From Peribacillus simplex NBRC 15720 = DSM 1321 (lineage in GTDB: Bacteria > Bacillota > Bacilli > Bacillales > DSM-1321), in NCBI RefSeq assembly GCF_002243645.1, contig NZ_CP017704.1:3056001-3120000 (forward strand): DNA of 64,000 nt, read 5' to 3'. The translations under genes and the position numbers were made by a program. A model generated the notes under the pieces. That model saw nothing but the letters and a program-made list of their open reading frames with translations. It was not told where the DNA came from and made no database searches. The first letter of the stretch is position 1. Each line of letters opens with the position of its first letter. Below, one piece after another: positions 9,556-19,248 of the stretch.

Positions 9556-10311
9556 ATGCTATCCAATCAGCAGCTTAAAGAATTTCAACAGCAATTGCAG
9601 CAAACGAAGCAAGAGTTGGAAGAGCGATTAAATGATTCAGGCAACCACGATTTAAGAAGAAGCTTGGAGGATTCGACAGGTGAGTTATCGAGTTACGATA
9701 ATCATCCCGGAGATGAAGGAACCGAGTTATATGAACGGGAAAAGGATTTGGCCCTTTCCGAACATGATCGGGATGAAATAAGGGATATTGAACGAGCGCT
9801 TTCTGCCATCGAGGCAGGTGAGTATGGAAAGTGCGAGGTTTGTTCAAAGGAAATACCTCTTGAACGTTTGAAAGCCGTCCCTACCACGACTTATTGTGTC
9901 GAGCATACCCCATCACAGGAAACTTCGAACAATCGGCCGGTGGAAGAGGAAGTGCTGGGACCCCCATTTGGAAAGTTTGATTATGATGACCGGCACGAAT
10001 CAGTTGCATACGATGCGGAGGATTCTTGGCAAGATGTTGCCAGTTATGGAACATCTGAATCGCCTTCCGATTTTGTAAATCCGCCAAACGATTACGAAGA
10101 TATGTATGTCGAGTCCGAAGAAAATATCGGATATGTCGAAGATTATGAAAATTTCGTTGGTGTGGATATATACGGTAAAGAGATAACGGTTTATCCGAAT
10201 TCCCAATATGAAGAATTAAAGGAAGAACTTTTTGAAGAAAATATTCAAACCTCGTTTGGGGACTTGCCACGATATGAGCATGATCCTTATGTTGATGAAG
10301 AGAAAGATTGA
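9556..10311 (+). CDS. yteA: YteA-like TraR/DksA zinc-finger protein
   Basis: 251 residues. The N-terminal half is a long coiled coil (LKEFQQQLQQTKQELEERL) followed by GELSSYDNHPGDEGTELYERE, the family signature. A DksA-type zinc finger follows at CEVC...YCVEH, where the last ligand is His rather than Cys. The tail is acidic and specific to sporeformers. In B. subtilis yteA is associated with sporulation; a DksA-like RNA polymerase effect is only inferred. ATG 9556 is chosen for its GAAAGGA site 9 bases upstream. Confidence 0.85.
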   Translation: MLSNQQLKEFQQQLQQTKQELEERLNDSGNHDLRRSLEDSTGELSSYDNHPGDEGTELYEREKDLALSEHDRDEIRDIERALSAIEAGEYGKCEVCSKEIPLERLKAVPTTTYCVEHTPSQETSNNRPVEEEVLGPPFGKFDYDDRHESVAYDAEDSWQDVASYGTSESPSDFVNPPNDYEDMYVESEENIGYVEDYENFVGVDIYGKEITVYPNSQYEELKEELFEENIQTSFGDLPRYEHDPYVDEEKD

Positions 10312-10313
10312 AA

Positions 10314-10350
10314 AAGAAGAACCAGGATTCTAAACCTGGTTCTTTTTTTA
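10314..10350. terminator. Bidirectional terminator, yteA / patB
   Basis: GAACCAGG pairs with CCTGGTTC (10319-10326 and 10335-10342), with flanking A and T tracts serving both convergent genes. Confidence 0.9.
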
Positions 10351-11526
10351 TTATGAAAAAGCCAATTTCAAACGGTTTAGCCCTTCCATCATGACGCTGC
10401 GTGAACAACCGAGATTCATTCGAACGAAACCTTCTCCTCCGGGTCCATATTTTGAACCAGGCTCCAATGCGAGCTTCCCTTGATGGATCAGTCGATCCTT
10501 AATTTCCTTGTCGGTCAATCCAAGGTCTCGACAGTCAATCCATAAAAGGTAAGAGGCTTCCGGATGCATGACATGCAGTGAAGGAATTTCAGCAGCAATG
10601 AATTCCTCTGCCACTTTTATATTTTCCTCAATGTAGACAATCATGTCTTCAAGCCATTCCAGGCCCTCTCGATAAGCGGCCTCCATTGCTGTTAAGGCAA
10701 AGATATTAAGACCATGGAAGGCCAGTTTCGTTTGCGCCTTTTGCAGTTGCTTCTGCAATTTTTCATTACTGGCGATCAGGAATGAAGCCTGAAGGCCGGC
10801 AATATTGAATGTTTTGCTTGGCGCCATCAATGTAACGGTTATGTCCGCTAATTTTTCTGAAAGCGAGCCGATCGGATAATGCCTTGATGTTGTATGGAAT
10901 AAGTCAGCATGTATCTCATCACTGACGATGACAACATCATATTTTTCACATAGCTCACCGATTCGCAAGAGTTCGTCCTTTGTCCAAACGCGTCCGCCAG
11001 GGTTATGCGGACTGCAAAAAAGGAATAGTTTCACTCCGCTTTTCAGCTTGTCCTCAAAATCGGTGAAATCAATCTCGAAGCGGTCCTTTTCCATGATAAG
11101 GGGACTATTGACCACTTCCCGGTCATTATTTTTGATCATATCAAAAAATGGGGTATAGACTGGAGATTGTAACAATATTTTATCGCCCGGGTTCGTGAAT
11201 GCTTGGATCGTTGTACCGATTGCGGAAACGACGCCGGAACTGAATGAGATCCACTCTTTATCGATTTGCCAGGAGTGCCGGTCTCTAAGCCAGCTTTGAA
11301 TTTCTGTGAATACCTTTTCAGAAGGGACGGTATAGCCGAAAATTGGATGGTTCAAGCGTTCCATCAATGCCTTTTGAATGCCCTCAGGAGATGGGAAGTC
11401 CATATCGGCAACCCACATTGGCAGAACATCTTCGCGCCCATACAATGATGTGAGCGAGTTTTTATCCCATTTTGCAGACCCTGAATTTTCCCTGTTTATT
11501 TGTTCTTCAAATATTGACTTGTTCAA
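10351..11526 (-). CDS. patB: PatB/MalY-type PLP-dependent C-S lyase
   Basis: About 391 residues, fold-type I aminotransferase family, similar to B. subtilis PatB (cystathionine beta-lyase). Visible motifs are WVADMDFPSP near the N-terminus, CSPHNPGGRVW, SDEIHADL and the PLP lysine in APSKTFNIAGLQ. It probably cleaves cystathionine or cysteine conjugates to homocysteine or thiol, pyruvate and ammonia. The TTG at 11526 has GGTGG 5 bases upstream; the GTG at 11535 has no ribosome site. It lies beside yugE as in B. subtilis but is no longer adjacent to kapB. Confidence 0.88.
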   Translation of the reverse strand: MNKSIFEEQINRENSGSAKWDKNSLTSLYGREDVLPMWVADMDFPSPEGIQKALMERLNHPIFGYTVPSEKVFTEIQSWLRDRHSWQIDKEWISFSSGVVSAIGTTIQAFTNPGDKILLQSPVYTPFFDMIKNNDREVVNSPLIMEKDRFEIDFTDFEDKLKSGVKLFLFCSPHNPGGRVWTKDELLRIGELCEKYDVVIVSDEIHADLFHTTSRHYPIGSLSEKLADITVTLMAPSKTFNIAGLQASFLIASNEKLQKQLQKAQTKLAFHGLNIFALTAMEAAYREGLEWLEDMIVYIEENIKVAEEFIAAEIPSLHVMHPEASYLLWIDCRDLGLTDKEIKDRLIHQGKLALEPGSKYGPGGEGFVRMNLGCSRSVMMEGLNRLKLAFS

Positions 11527-11628
11527 AATATCCACCGCCGAATAAAAATTTGTCGTCTTCGCGAAAAGCCTGTTGTTATGATACTATGAAATCATGTTCT
11601 TTGAAAATATTGAGCAGGTGATGATTAT

Positions 11629-11889
11629 ATGGATACACAGCAAATGAATTTAGCGTTGGTTGCCGTTTTACAAGAATGGGACCCATTCAAGATAGGATGG
11701 GATCTATATGAGCCGGAAATTGCAGATACGGTCGTAGCAATCCGGGATCTAGATGACCCAAAGGAACTGGCGGAAAAAATAAAATCCATTTACGAGTTCG
11801 CGTTCGATGAATCCGTTCAGATGGAAAAGTGCCTGGAAGTTGCACAACAGCTGCTCATCATTAAAAATGATGCCAGCTGTTCGATCTAA
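11629..11889 (+). CDS. yugE: YugE family protein (DUF1871)
   Basis: 86 residues, the length of B. subtilis YugE. The pattern WDPFKIGWDLYEPEIADTV followed by a helical region is characteristic of this small acidic family. Function unknown. The position between patB and yugF is conserved with B. subtilis. Confidence 0.85.
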   Translation: MDTQQMNLALVAVLQEWDPFKIGWDLYEPEIADTVVAIRDLDDPKELAEKIKSIYEFAFDESVQMEKCLEVAQQLLIIKNDASCSI

Positions 11890-11898
11890 AGGTGTAAA

Positions 11899-11928
11899 AG
11901 GGTGTACCCATCAGGGGCACCTTTTTTA
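11899..11928. terminator. Terminator between yugE and yugF
   Basis: GGTGTACCC pairs imperfectly with GGGGCACC across ATCA, followed by six T on the plus strand. Confidence 0.75.
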
Positions 11929-12768
11929 CGTTGGGGTGGCTACTCCAATAAACCCCTTGATTAATTGATACACTTCTGCCGGTTTCTCCTCTGGAAGAAG
12001 GTGCCCGGAATCCTCAATGACAACAAGCTCGGAATTAGGCAGGTCTTCATGGAGCCTTTGGCCAATATTCAATGGCACCACTCGGTCATGCCTTCCCCAA
12101 ATAAGCAGGCATGGTGTATGAATATCACTTAGGTCCTCCTTCAACAAATCGACTTCCTTATCTCGAAGCATCCTCCCCAATGCCCGGAAAATATCATGCT
12201 TCTTTATGAATGGTCCTAGATATCCCTGTCGCATTTCATCGTCAATCATGGCCGGGTCATGGACGACATTTTTCAAGTTCTTTTCGATACCTGATTTTTG
12301 TAGATACCGCTTTATCCCGAATGAAAAGAAAGGCAGGTAACTGACCATCTTCATTTTTTCCGAATATCCGGGCTGATAGCCTGAACCTGCAAGAAGAATG
12401 GCATGGTCGACAAGATCAGGATATGATTTGATGAGCTGCAGGGAAATCTGCCCGCCCATGGAATGGCCGATGGTACTGAATTTCCTGATGCCTTTTCCTT
12501 CTAAGAACATAACGACGGATTTAGCGATGTTCCGGAATGAATATGTATATCGATATTCTTTTCCGCTTTGCCCGAATGGGGGGAGGTCTACTGAGATCAC
12601 ATTGAACTCCTTGATTAAATAGGGCACTAATTTACGGAAACTGAAGCTCGATGACAAAAATCCATGAAGCAGGACAAGGGTGGGGAGGGAATCATCGATT
12701 CGGTCATATTCAAAATAGATTTCCATATTACCCACCCGTTCGACACCTTTGATTGTATGACTTTCCAT
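11926..12768 (-). CDS. yugF: Alpha/beta-fold hydrolase YugF
   Basis: 280 residues. The catalytic triad is visible: nucleophile Ser103 in GHSMGG, Asp in IWGRHDRVVP and His in DSGHLLPEE. The oxyanion-hole motif is HGFLSS. The natural substrate is unknown. ATG 12768 follows GGAGGTGGAG closely, so the longer reading to 12795 is rejected. Gene order yugE-yugF-alaR matches B. subtilis. Confidence 0.88.
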   Translation of the reverse strand: MESHTIKGVERVGNMEIYFEYDRIDDSLPTLVLLHGFLSSSFSFRKLVPYLIKEFNVISVDLPPFGQSGKEYRYTYSFRNIAKSVVMFLEGKGIRKFSTIGHSMGGQISLQLIKSYPDLVDHAILLAGSGYQPGYSEKMKMVSYLPFFSFGIKRYLQKSGIEKNLKNVVHDPAMIDDEMRQGYLGPFIKKHDIFRALGRMLRDKEVDLLKEDLSDIHTPCLLIWGRHDRVVPLNIGQRLHEDLPNSELVVIEDSGHLLPEEKPAEVYQLIKGFIGVATPT

Positions 12769-12916
12769 AAAAGCTCCACCTCCGTTATTGGTCAATGATA
12801 AAAACCCATGCTACCCTGAATATTCCAAAAAAGGTCCTTTAATACTGTTGCATAACAGTAATTGTAATAATAACGATGAAAAAAGACAATTACTATAACA
12901 GGTCACCGACCAATTT

Positions 12917-12925
12917 TGATATAAT
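12917..12925 (+). promoter_or_regulatory. Extended -10 promoter for alaR-alaT
   Basis: TG-A-TATAAT at 12917-12925 is a perfect extended -10 element. No good -35 hexamer lies 17 bases upstream, which fits an extended -10 promoter. About 140 bases of leader separate it from alaR. The 12769-13074 gap otherwise shows nothing recognised. Confidence 0.6.
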
Positions 12926-13074
12926 AGTGTAAGTTTATCCTGACAGAATAGGACTTATTAAATTATATTGTCATATAGGTTTTTTTAAAAGTCTAATAAG
13001 GTAATTCGTGAGACTATCTGCCAGCCAAACCATCACATCTAAAAATTAGTGAATTCCAAAAGGGGGGTTTTCCA

Positions 13075-13575
13075 ATGCACTTGAATGAAGAGGAATTGGA
13101 AGTCTTGAGAATCATTGAAAATAACAGCCGGATTGATCTGAAGGATTTGGCTAAAATGACCGATCAATCAGATTCGGACATTGAAATAACATTGAAGAAA
13201 TTAGAAGATATGCGGGTTATTGTACGTTACTTAACGGTCATTAACTGGGCAAAAGTGGATGAATACCATGGTGTCACAGCGATGATCGATGTAAAAGTCA
13301 CTCCAAAACGCGGCGTCGGTTTCGATGAGGTCGCAAAAAGAATTTACAAATTCAAAGAAGTCGAGTCCGTTTATTTAATGTCTGGGGCTTATGATCTTTC
13401 AGTCATTGTCGAAGGACGTTCGATGAACGAAGTAGCAAGCTTTGTTTCGGAAAAGCTTTCGACACTGGATTCCGTCATTTCTACGACGACTCACTTCATT
13501 ATGAAAAAATACAAGCATGATGGCACCATTTTTGATCAAACTGAAGAAGATAAGCGGATAGTGGTGTCACCATGA
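13075..13575 (+). CDS. alaR: Lrp/AsnC-family regulator AlaR
   Basis: 166 residues. An N-terminal helix-turn-helix (about 1-55, EVLRIIENNSRIDLKDLAKM) is followed by an Lrp-type ligand-binding domain with VYLMSGAYDLSVIVEG. B. subtilis AlaR (YugG) activates alaT in response to alanine. The stop codon overlaps the alaT start as ATGA, so the two are translationally coupled. AGGGGGG lies before the ATG. Confidence 0.9.
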   Translation: MHLNEEELEVLRIIENNSRIDLKDLAKMTDQSDSDIEITLKKLEDMRVIVRYLTVINWAKVDEYHGVTAMIDVKVTPKRGVGFDEVAKRIYKFKEVESVYLMSGAYDLSVIVEGRSMNEVASFVSEKLSTLDSVISTTTHFIMKKYKHDGTIFDQTEEDKRIVVSP

Positions 13576-14741
13576 TTAAAACGAGTTATGTTTCAAAAAC
13601 GATTGCAGAGCTTAAACCATCAGGCATCCGCCGCTTTTTTGACTTGGCTGCCAATTTGGAAGGGGTAGTCTCTCTTGGTGTGGGTGAACCGGATTTCGTT
13701 ACGTCTTGGGCAGTAAGGGAAGCGGCGATCAACTCCTTGGAGGAAGGATATACCTCATATACGGCCAATGCCGGATTATATGAATTGAGGTCGGAAATCA
13801 GCGGGTATATGGAGAAGCAGTTCCATGTTTCTTATAGGCCAGAGGATCAAATCATTGTCACGGTCGGAGCAAGCCAGGCCCTCGATATTGCCCTGAGGAC
13901 CATCTTGAATCCAGGTGAGGAAGTCATTGTCGTCGAACCTTGTTTCGTCGCCTATGCACCGCTTGTGACCATGGCAGGGGGAATACCGGTCACGGTCCAA
14001 ACATCCAAGGAAGATGACTTTAAGTTGACTCCCCAACAGCTTGAAGCGGCGATCACGCCTAAAACGAAGGCAGTTTTAATCTGTTCACCGAATAACCCGA
14101 CGGGAACACAGCTTGGGCATGAAGAATTAGTGATGCTTGCTGACATCGTTAAAAAGCATGACTTGCTGGTGATTTCCGATGAAATCTATGCCGAACTTGC
14201 TTATGATGAGAAATTCACTTCTTTTGCTGCCATTGACGGCATGCTTGAGCGGACAATTGTCATCAATGGGTTTTCGAAAGGGTTTGCGATGACTGGATGG
14301 CGTCTTGGGTTCGTTTGTGCACCTAAGGAAATTTCCGAAGCGATGCTTAAGCTTCATCAATATGCGATGATGTGTGCGCCGACCGTTGCGCAACATGCTG
14401 CATTGGAAGCTTTAAAGCACGGTATGCAGGATGTGGAAGAAATGCGTCGGAGTTATCGGAGAAGGCGAAATTATATCGTGAAATCATTTAATGAGATGGG
14501 TCTTGATTGTCATAATCCTGGCGGGGCTTTTTATGCTTTTCCTTCAATTGAGAAAACGGGGATGACTTCAATGGAATTTGCTGAAAAACTTCTGACGGAA
14601 GAACTTGTGGCCGTTGTACCGGGTGATGTGTTCGGGGAAAGCGGTGAAGGGCATATCCGATGTTCGTATGCATCCTCCATGGAACAGCTTCAAGAAGCGC
14701 TTAGAAGGATGGAACGTTTCATGAAGAATCATTGCCAATAA
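13572..14741 (+). CDS. alaT: Alanine transaminase AlaT
   Basis: 389 residues, class I PLP aminotransferase. Motifs are SPNNPTGT, ISDEIYAELAY, the PLP lysine in GFSKGFAMTGWRLGF, and the Arg in HIRCSYASS that binds the substrate carboxylate. In B. subtilis AlaT (YugH) is the main alanine-forming transaminase. It overlaps alaR by four bases. Confidence 0.9.
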   Translation: MIKTSYVSKTIAELKPSGIRRFFDLAANLEGVVSLGVGEPDFVTSWAVREAAINSLEEGYTSYTANAGLYELRSEISGYMEKQFHVSYRPEDQIIVTVGASQALDIALRTILNPGEEVIVVEPCFVAYAPLVTMAGGIPVTVQTSKEDDFKLTPQQLEAAITPKTKAVLICSPNNPTGTQLGHEELVMLADIVKKHDLLVISDEIYAELAYDEKFTSFAAIDGMLERTIVINGFSKGFAMTGWRLGFVCAPKEISEAMLKLHQYAMMCAPTVAQHAALEALKHGMQDVEEMRRSYRRRRNYIVKSFNEMGLDCHNPGGAFYAFPSIEKTGMTSMEFAEKLLTEELVAVVPGDVFGESGEGHIRCSYASSMEQLQEALRRMERFMKNHCQ

Positions 14742-14754
14742 AAGCAAAAAAATA

Positions 14755-14790
14755 GGGATCCGGCCGTTTTAAGCAGCCGGATCCCTTTCC
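14755..14790 (+). terminator. Terminator after alaT
   Basis: GGGATCCGGC pairs perfectly with GCCGGATCCC across an 11-base loop. The T tract is weak (TTTCC), so termination may be incomplete. Confidence 0.7.
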
Positions 14791-14902
14791 ATAGGGGGAA
14801 TTAGAAAAAAGAGTTAATCTAATGGATTAACATAGAAAGTGTTAATCATAGTATATCCAGTATCCTGAAGAAAAATACACATACTACGACCCATTTTTTG
14901 AA

Positions 14903-15256
14903 TTAAGCTTGTGTATTATATAAAGTATGCATAACATTCAGAATTTGTTCTTCGCTAAAGTCCTTAGCTGTTCTTAGAATGAGCTCCGCTTTTTTGGTTC
15001 CGATTTCTTCAATCAGTTTTTTTATGTCCTCGTCGATACCAGCGGCGTTCCCAGTTTGGGCATCCTTCAGGAATTCTGAAGCTGGAATGTCAAGAACGGT
15101 GGAAAGCCGTAAAATGGTTTGTGTATCAGGAACCGATTCACCCGATTCATATTTTTCAATTTTCTTCGTGCCGATTCGTAATTTTAAAGCCAGTTCCTGT
15201 TGAGTGAGGTTGTGATTTTCTCGGTATTGCCGGATATTCTTCGCGATATTTGACAT
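14903..15256 (-). CDS. XRE-family helix-turn-helix regulator
   Basis: 117 residues. A Cro/CI-type helix-turn-helix occupies about 1-60 (NIRQYRENHNLTQQELALKLRIG, broken here as one helix pair) and a helical C-terminal domain about 70-117. Targets are unknown; no operator is evident and its neighbours are unrelated. AAGGAG precedes the ATG. It is an insert relative to the B. subtilis yugH-yugI order. Confidence 0.82.
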   Translation of the reverse strand: MSNIAKNIRQYRENHNLTQQELALKLRIGTKKIEKYESGESVPDTQTILRLSTVLDIPASEFLKDAQTGNAAGIDEDIKKLIEEIGTKKAELILRTAKDFSEEQILNVMHTLYNTQA

Positions 15257-15351
15257 AGTGAGACACTCCTTTTTCAGGAAATATATTTTCTTTATGTAAT
15301 TATTTTACCATATTATTACTTAAGGAAAGTAACAGAATATGTAGGTTTTGT

Positions 15352-15388
15352 GAAAAAAAATGCCGCATCGAGAAATATCGAAACGGCA
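15352..15388 (-). terminator. Terminator after the sodium-dependent transporter
   Basis: On the reverse strand TGCCGTTTCGA pairs imperfectly with TCGATGCGGCA and is followed by a run of eight or more T. Confidence 0.75.
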
Positions 15389-15397
15389 CGATGAATG

Positions 15398-16741
15398 TTA
15401 AATGAGGTTAGTTGACTTAAGGAATACGAGTATGATCATGATCGGCACGATGTAGCGAATCAGGAAGTACCAAAGTTTAAAAAGTGATCGGCCGGTATCA
15501 GCGCCAGATTCGAACTCCTTTTGTACCTCGATCCTTTTCATTTGATAGCCGATGAAAAGGGATATGAACAAGGCACCGACGGGCAGCGCGATATTGCTTG
15601 TCAGATAATCAGCGAAATCGAATATGGATAAATTGAAAATCTTCACATCCGAAAGCACCCCAAAGGATAATGCGCTTGGAATCCCAATCAGGAAAACGGT
15701 GATACCAGCTATCCAAGAAGCCTTCTTCCGCTTTGCAGCATCACCCTTGATCATGGCTGCAACGACGATTTCGAGAATGGAGAATGCCGTCGTTAGGGTG
15801 GCAAATAATAATAATATGAAGAAAATGAACATGAAGATCCCGCCAAGCGCCATTTCATTGAAGACGGCAGGCAACACGACAAAAACTAGTCCAGGCCCGC
15901 TTGAAGGGCTGAAACCTAGTGCGAAAACAGCCGGGAAGATGACCAAACCTGCCAGCAAGGAAATGAAGATATTCAGGCCAACTACTGAAAAGGCCGATTT
16001 TGTAATATCTTCTTTTTTACTTAAATAGGATGCGTAGGTTACCATCACGGAAACACCGACACTTAGCGCAAAGAAGGATTGGCCCAGTGCCAATAGGATC
16101 GTTTCCCCAGTTAATGCGGAAAAGTCCGGCTTCAAGAAGAATTTAACACCCTCGATTGCTCCATCCAGAGTCAAGGAACGGATCAGAAGAATGATGAAAA
16201 GAATGAACAAGGAAGGCATCATATATTTATTCGCCTTTTCAATTCCCTTTGAAACGCCGCCTTGCACGACCCAAATGGTAAAGACCATGAATAATAACTG
16301 AGCGATAACCGTTTCATAAGGATTACTGATTATCGTATTGAAGAAGTTCCCATATTCCTCTTGAGTCAAGTTTGAAAGGGAACCTGTAAAGCTTCTTGCT
16401 AAATAAGAGATGATCCAGCCTCCTACAACACTGAAGAAGGAAAGCAGAATGATTGAAGCGACGACACCGCCATATCCAATCAATGCCCAAGGTTTTCCCG
16501 GGGCGATATGTTTATATGCGCTAATGGCATCTTTCTGTGCGTTGCGGCCAATCGTGAATTCCGCTATTAATATCGGTGCACCGATAAGTAGGGTGAATAA
16601 AATGAAGAGCAGGAAAAAGACCCCTCCACCATTTGCCCCAGTCATATATGGGAGCTTCCAGATGGCACCCAATCCAATAGCGGATCCCGCGGCTGCCAGT
16701 ATGAACCCAAGTTTTGAAGTCCATTGATCTTGTTTTGACAT
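15398..16741 (-). CDS. Neurotransmitter:sodium symporter (NSS) family transporter
   Basis: 447 residues with about 11-12 predicted membrane spans. The first span has the NSS hallmark AAAGSAIGLGAIWKLPY, which forms part of the Na+ and substrate sites, followed by GGGVFFLLF. Members import amino acids or related solutes with Na+; the substrate cannot be read from sequence. AAAGGAG lies before the ATG. It sits next to the XRE regulator but with a terminator between them. Confidence 0.9.
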   Translation of the reverse strand: MSKQDQWTSKLGFILAAAGSAIGLGAIWKLPYMTGANGGGVFFLLFILFTLLIGAPILIAEFTIGRNAQKDAISAYKHIAPGKPWALIGYGGVVASIILLSFFSVVGGWIISYLARSFTGSLSNLTQEEYGNFFNTIISNPYETVIAQLLFMVFTIWVVQGGVSKGIEKANKYMMPSLFILFIILLIRSLTLDGAIEGVKFFLKPDFSALTGETILLALGQSFFALSVGVSVMVTYASYLSKKEDITKSAFSVVGLNIFISLLAGLVIFPAVFALGFSPSSGPGLVFVVLPAVFNEMALGGIFMFIFFILLLFATLTTAFSILEIVVAAMIKGDAAKRKKASWIAGITVFLIGIPSALSFGVLSDVKIFNLSIFDFADYLTSNIALPVGALFISLFIGYQMKRIEVQKEFESGADTGRSLFKLWYFLIRYIVPIMIILVFLKSTNLI

Positions 16742-17086
16742 GATGGTAAAACTCCTTTAGATGTAAAGAATATCTAGCTGTATATTACTTTTGTTAAAAT
16801 ATTTTCTCATCTTACTATGATTATGAGGGATTGGATAGTGTTTTAATATTACAATCTTTAGAAAAATGAGTGAATATTTAAGGGAAATAGAGGTTATTTG
16901 CAAATTTTTAGGATAAGTTATAAATAAAGATCTTATAATATTTATTATTTCCAAAAAACAAACATTTTTAATGAGTAAAATCCCAAAAAGTATGGTATAC
17001 TTAACTTTGATTATTTTCCAATTATGTGATATAATTTTTTATTGCGTGAAAAGACGAAAAAATATATATAAAATAGGAGTGTTACC
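16742..17086. other. Intergenic region upstream of yugI
   Basis: 345 very AT-rich bases between divergent genes. Promoters for the NSS transporter and yugI must lie here, but no convincing operator, hairpin or short gene was seen. Confidence 0.4.
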
Positions 17087-17491
17087 ATGTCTGAAAAATT
17101 CGAAATTGGTGCGGTAGTTGCTGGTAAAGTAACTGGTATTCAACCATACGGTGCATTTGTTGCTCTAGATGATTCAACTCAAGGTTTAGTTCATATTTCT
17201 GAAATTACTCACGGCTTCGTTAAAGATATCAACGAACATTTAAAAGTGGGCGATGAAGTGAAAGTTAAAGTGCTTTCCATCGATTCAGCTGCTGGAAAAA
17301 TCGGCTTATCGATCCGCGCTACAGAAGAAGCTCCTGAGCGTACTGAAGCTCCGAAAAAAGCTCCGAAAAAACGCCAAGCATCTGTTAAAGCGACATCTCA
17401 CATCGAATCTACTGAAGGTTTCAACACATTGAAAGACAAACTTCAAGAGTGGATTGAACAATCTCAACGCGAAGACTTAATCAAAAAATAA
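17087..17491 (+). CDS. yugI: General stress protein 13, S1 RNA-binding domain (YugI)
   Basis: 134 residues. An S1 domain fills about 1-78 (GAVVAGKVTGIQPYGAFVAL, GLVHISEITHGFV, VKVKVLSID). A basic linker rich in Lys, Ala and Pro follows, then a helical tail. Such proteins bind RNA or ribosomes; B. subtilis YugI is a general stress protein. Codon use is very regular, suggesting high expression. Confidence 0.92.
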   Translation: MSEKFEIGAVVAGKVTGIQPYGAFVALDDSTQGLVHISEITHGFVKDINEHLKVGDEVKVKVLSIDSAAGKIGLSIRATEEAPERTEAPKKAPKKRQASVKATSHIESTEGFNTLKDKLQEWIEQSQREDLIKK

Positions 17492-17495
17492 TTTT

Positions 17496-17534
17496 GGAAA
17501 CCGGCAGATCCTTCGATCAGCCGGTTTTTTTTGT
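17496..17534 (+). terminator. Terminator after yugI
   Basis: AACCGGCAGATC pairs with GATCAGCCGGTT around CTTC, followed by eight T. Confidence 0.9.
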
Positions 17535-17552
17535 TCAGGGGCATATGAATGA

Positions 17553-17597
17553 AATAAAGCCGGGTCATGTGTTTATCCATGGTCCGGCTTTATTTTA
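17553..17597 (-). terminator. Hairpin downstream of yuzA
   Basis: AATAAAGCCGG pairs with CCGGCTTTAT, with an inner CATG/CATG pair. The T tract on the reverse strand is poor (TTTATTTC). Probable yuzA terminator, possibly also backing up that of yugI. Confidence 0.6.
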
Positions 17598-17627
17598 TAG
17601 AACATAAACAATGTCAATGGCATGACA

Positions 17628-17861
17628 TCAACGAGTCGGTTTGGTTTCAGGCTCTCTGGAAATTTCAGGGCTTGGTTTAAAGAGAAGACCAAGATTAATG
17701 AGACCGGCGATTCCGACCAATCCATAAACGATACGGGCCAATCCAGCATCTTGCCCTCCGAAAATCGAAGCGACCAAGTCAAATTGGAAAAAACCTATTA
17801 AACCCCAGTTGATTGCCCCGATTATTGTAAGAACAAGTGCAGTTCTTTGTATTCCACTCAA
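17628..17861 (-). CDS. yuzA: YuzA family membrane protein (DUF378)
   Basis: 77 residues with two membrane spans and the DUF378 signature INWGLIGFFQFDLVASIFGG and RIVYGLVGIAGL. The start is TTG 17861, 7 bases after AGGAGG; the longer frame from 17906 would place the ribosome site inside the gene. The length matches B. subtilis YuzA. Function unknown. Confidence 0.85.
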   Translation of the reverse strand: MSGIQRTALVLTIIGAINWGLIGFFQFDLVASIFGGQDAGLARIVYGLVGIAGLINLGLLFKPSPEISREPETKPTR

Positions 17862-18066
17862 TGTGAAGCCTCCTTTTTTTGAAAAAATCAGTTCTTTACT
17901 TATCATGCTTTTTCATCATGAAAATATACATCACTACAAAAGTTCCGGGCGGATACTTTGTATTTAAATGGAACATTGGTCATAATGAATAAAAGAAAAA
18001 CTATCCATTGGCACTGTGGACAATTCCAAAAACGGAGTCAATGTGGCATTAAAGGAGAGATATCCA

Positions 18067-19230
18067 TTGGAGAATTTCACTTATAAAAATCCTACAAAAG
18101 TAATTTTCGGGAAAAATCAGCTTGAAAGCTTAAAAACTGAAATTCCTGCTTATGGCGATAAAGTTTTACTTGTATACGGTGGAGGAAGCATAAAGAAAAA
18201 TGGCTTATATGAAAAAGTGGTCAATGCCTTGAAAGATATCGATGCAGAGGTGCACGAACTTTCCGGAGTTGAACCGAATCCACGCATCTCAACAGTCCGA
18301 AAAGGTGTTGATCTTTGTAAAGAACATGGTATCGACTTTGTCCTTGCTGTTGGAGGAGGAAGCGTTATAGATGCTACAAAGGCCATCGTTGCGGGTGCTA
18401 AATACGAGGGAGATCCATGGGATCTCGTCATTAAGAAGGCACCAGTCGAAGGGGCCCTTCCATTCGGAACGGTGCTGACTTTAGCTGCAACCGGCTCTGA
18501 GGCGAATTCCGGATCTGTCATAACAAACTGGGAAACAAAAGAGAAATATGGATGGGGAAGTCCATTGGTATTTCCGCAATTCTCCATTTTGGATCCTGAA
18601 AATACTTTTTCAGTACCAAAAGACCAAACGGTATACGGAATGGTCGATATGATGTCACATGTGTTCGAAACGTACTTCCATCCGGAAACGCATGCGCCGC
18701 TTCAAGACCGTTTTTGTGAATCGCTGTTATTGACGGTGATTGAAACGGCACCTAAACTATTGGAAGACCTGGAGGATTATGAGCACCGGGCTACTATCCT
18801 GTATGCCGGGAACCTAGCCTTGAATGGGTCGCTTGGGGTCGGTTACAGCGGAGATTGGGCAACGCATAACATTGAACATGCCGTTTCAGCTGTTTATGAC
18901 ATCCCGCATGCAGGAGGATTGGCCATCTTATTCCCAAATTGGATGAAGCATGTGCTCCATGAAAATGTCGCACGCTTTAAACAAGTTGCAGTCCGTGTAT
19001 TCCATGTAGATCCGGAAGGTAAAACGGATGAGAAAGCGGCCCTTGAAGGTATTGAAAGACTTAGGTCATTTTGGAGCAGCTTAGGGGCGCCGACCAATCT
19101 TTCAGATTATGGCATCGATGACTCACAATTGGAAGTCATGGCTGATAAAGCGATGAGCAGAGGGGAATTTGGACGATTCAAAGTCCTGAACCGTGAAGAT
19201 GTCCTTGCCATTTTACGGGCTTCATTATAA
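18067..19230 (+). CDS. yugJ: Iron-containing alcohol dehydrogenase (YugJ, NADH-dependent butanol dehydrogenase type)
   Basis: 387 residues, group III metal-dependent alcohol dehydrogenase. The nucleotide-binding [10 protein letters not shown] and the metal-ligand stretch [20 protein letters not shown] are clear. It probably reduces aldehydes with NAD(P)H. The start is TTG 18067, 6 bases after AAAGGAGAGA, giving the length of B. subtilis YugJ. It precedes pgi as in that genome. B. subtilis has a close paralogue, YugK, of which only one copy is seen here. Confidence 0.88.
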   Translation: MENFTYKNPTKVIFGKNQLESLKTEIPAYGDKVLLVYGGGSIKKNGLYEKVVNALKDIDAEVHELSGVEPNPRISTVRKGVDLCKEHGIDFVLAVGGGSVIDATKAIVAGAKYEGDPWDLVIKKAPVEGALPFGTVLTLAATGSEANSGSVITNWETKEKYGWGSPLVFPQFSILDPENTFSVPKDQTVYGMVDMMSHVFETYFHPETHAPLQDRFCESLLLTVIETAPKLLEDLEDYEHRATILYAGNLALNGSLGVGYSGDWATHNIEHAVSAVYDIPHAGGLAILFPNWMKHVLHENVARFKQVAVRVFHVDPEGKTDEKAALEGIERLRSFWSSLGAPTNLSDYGIDDSQLEVMADKAMSRGEFGRFKVLNREDVLAILRASL

Positions 19231-19248
19231 ACAAGTGATATGATCCAT

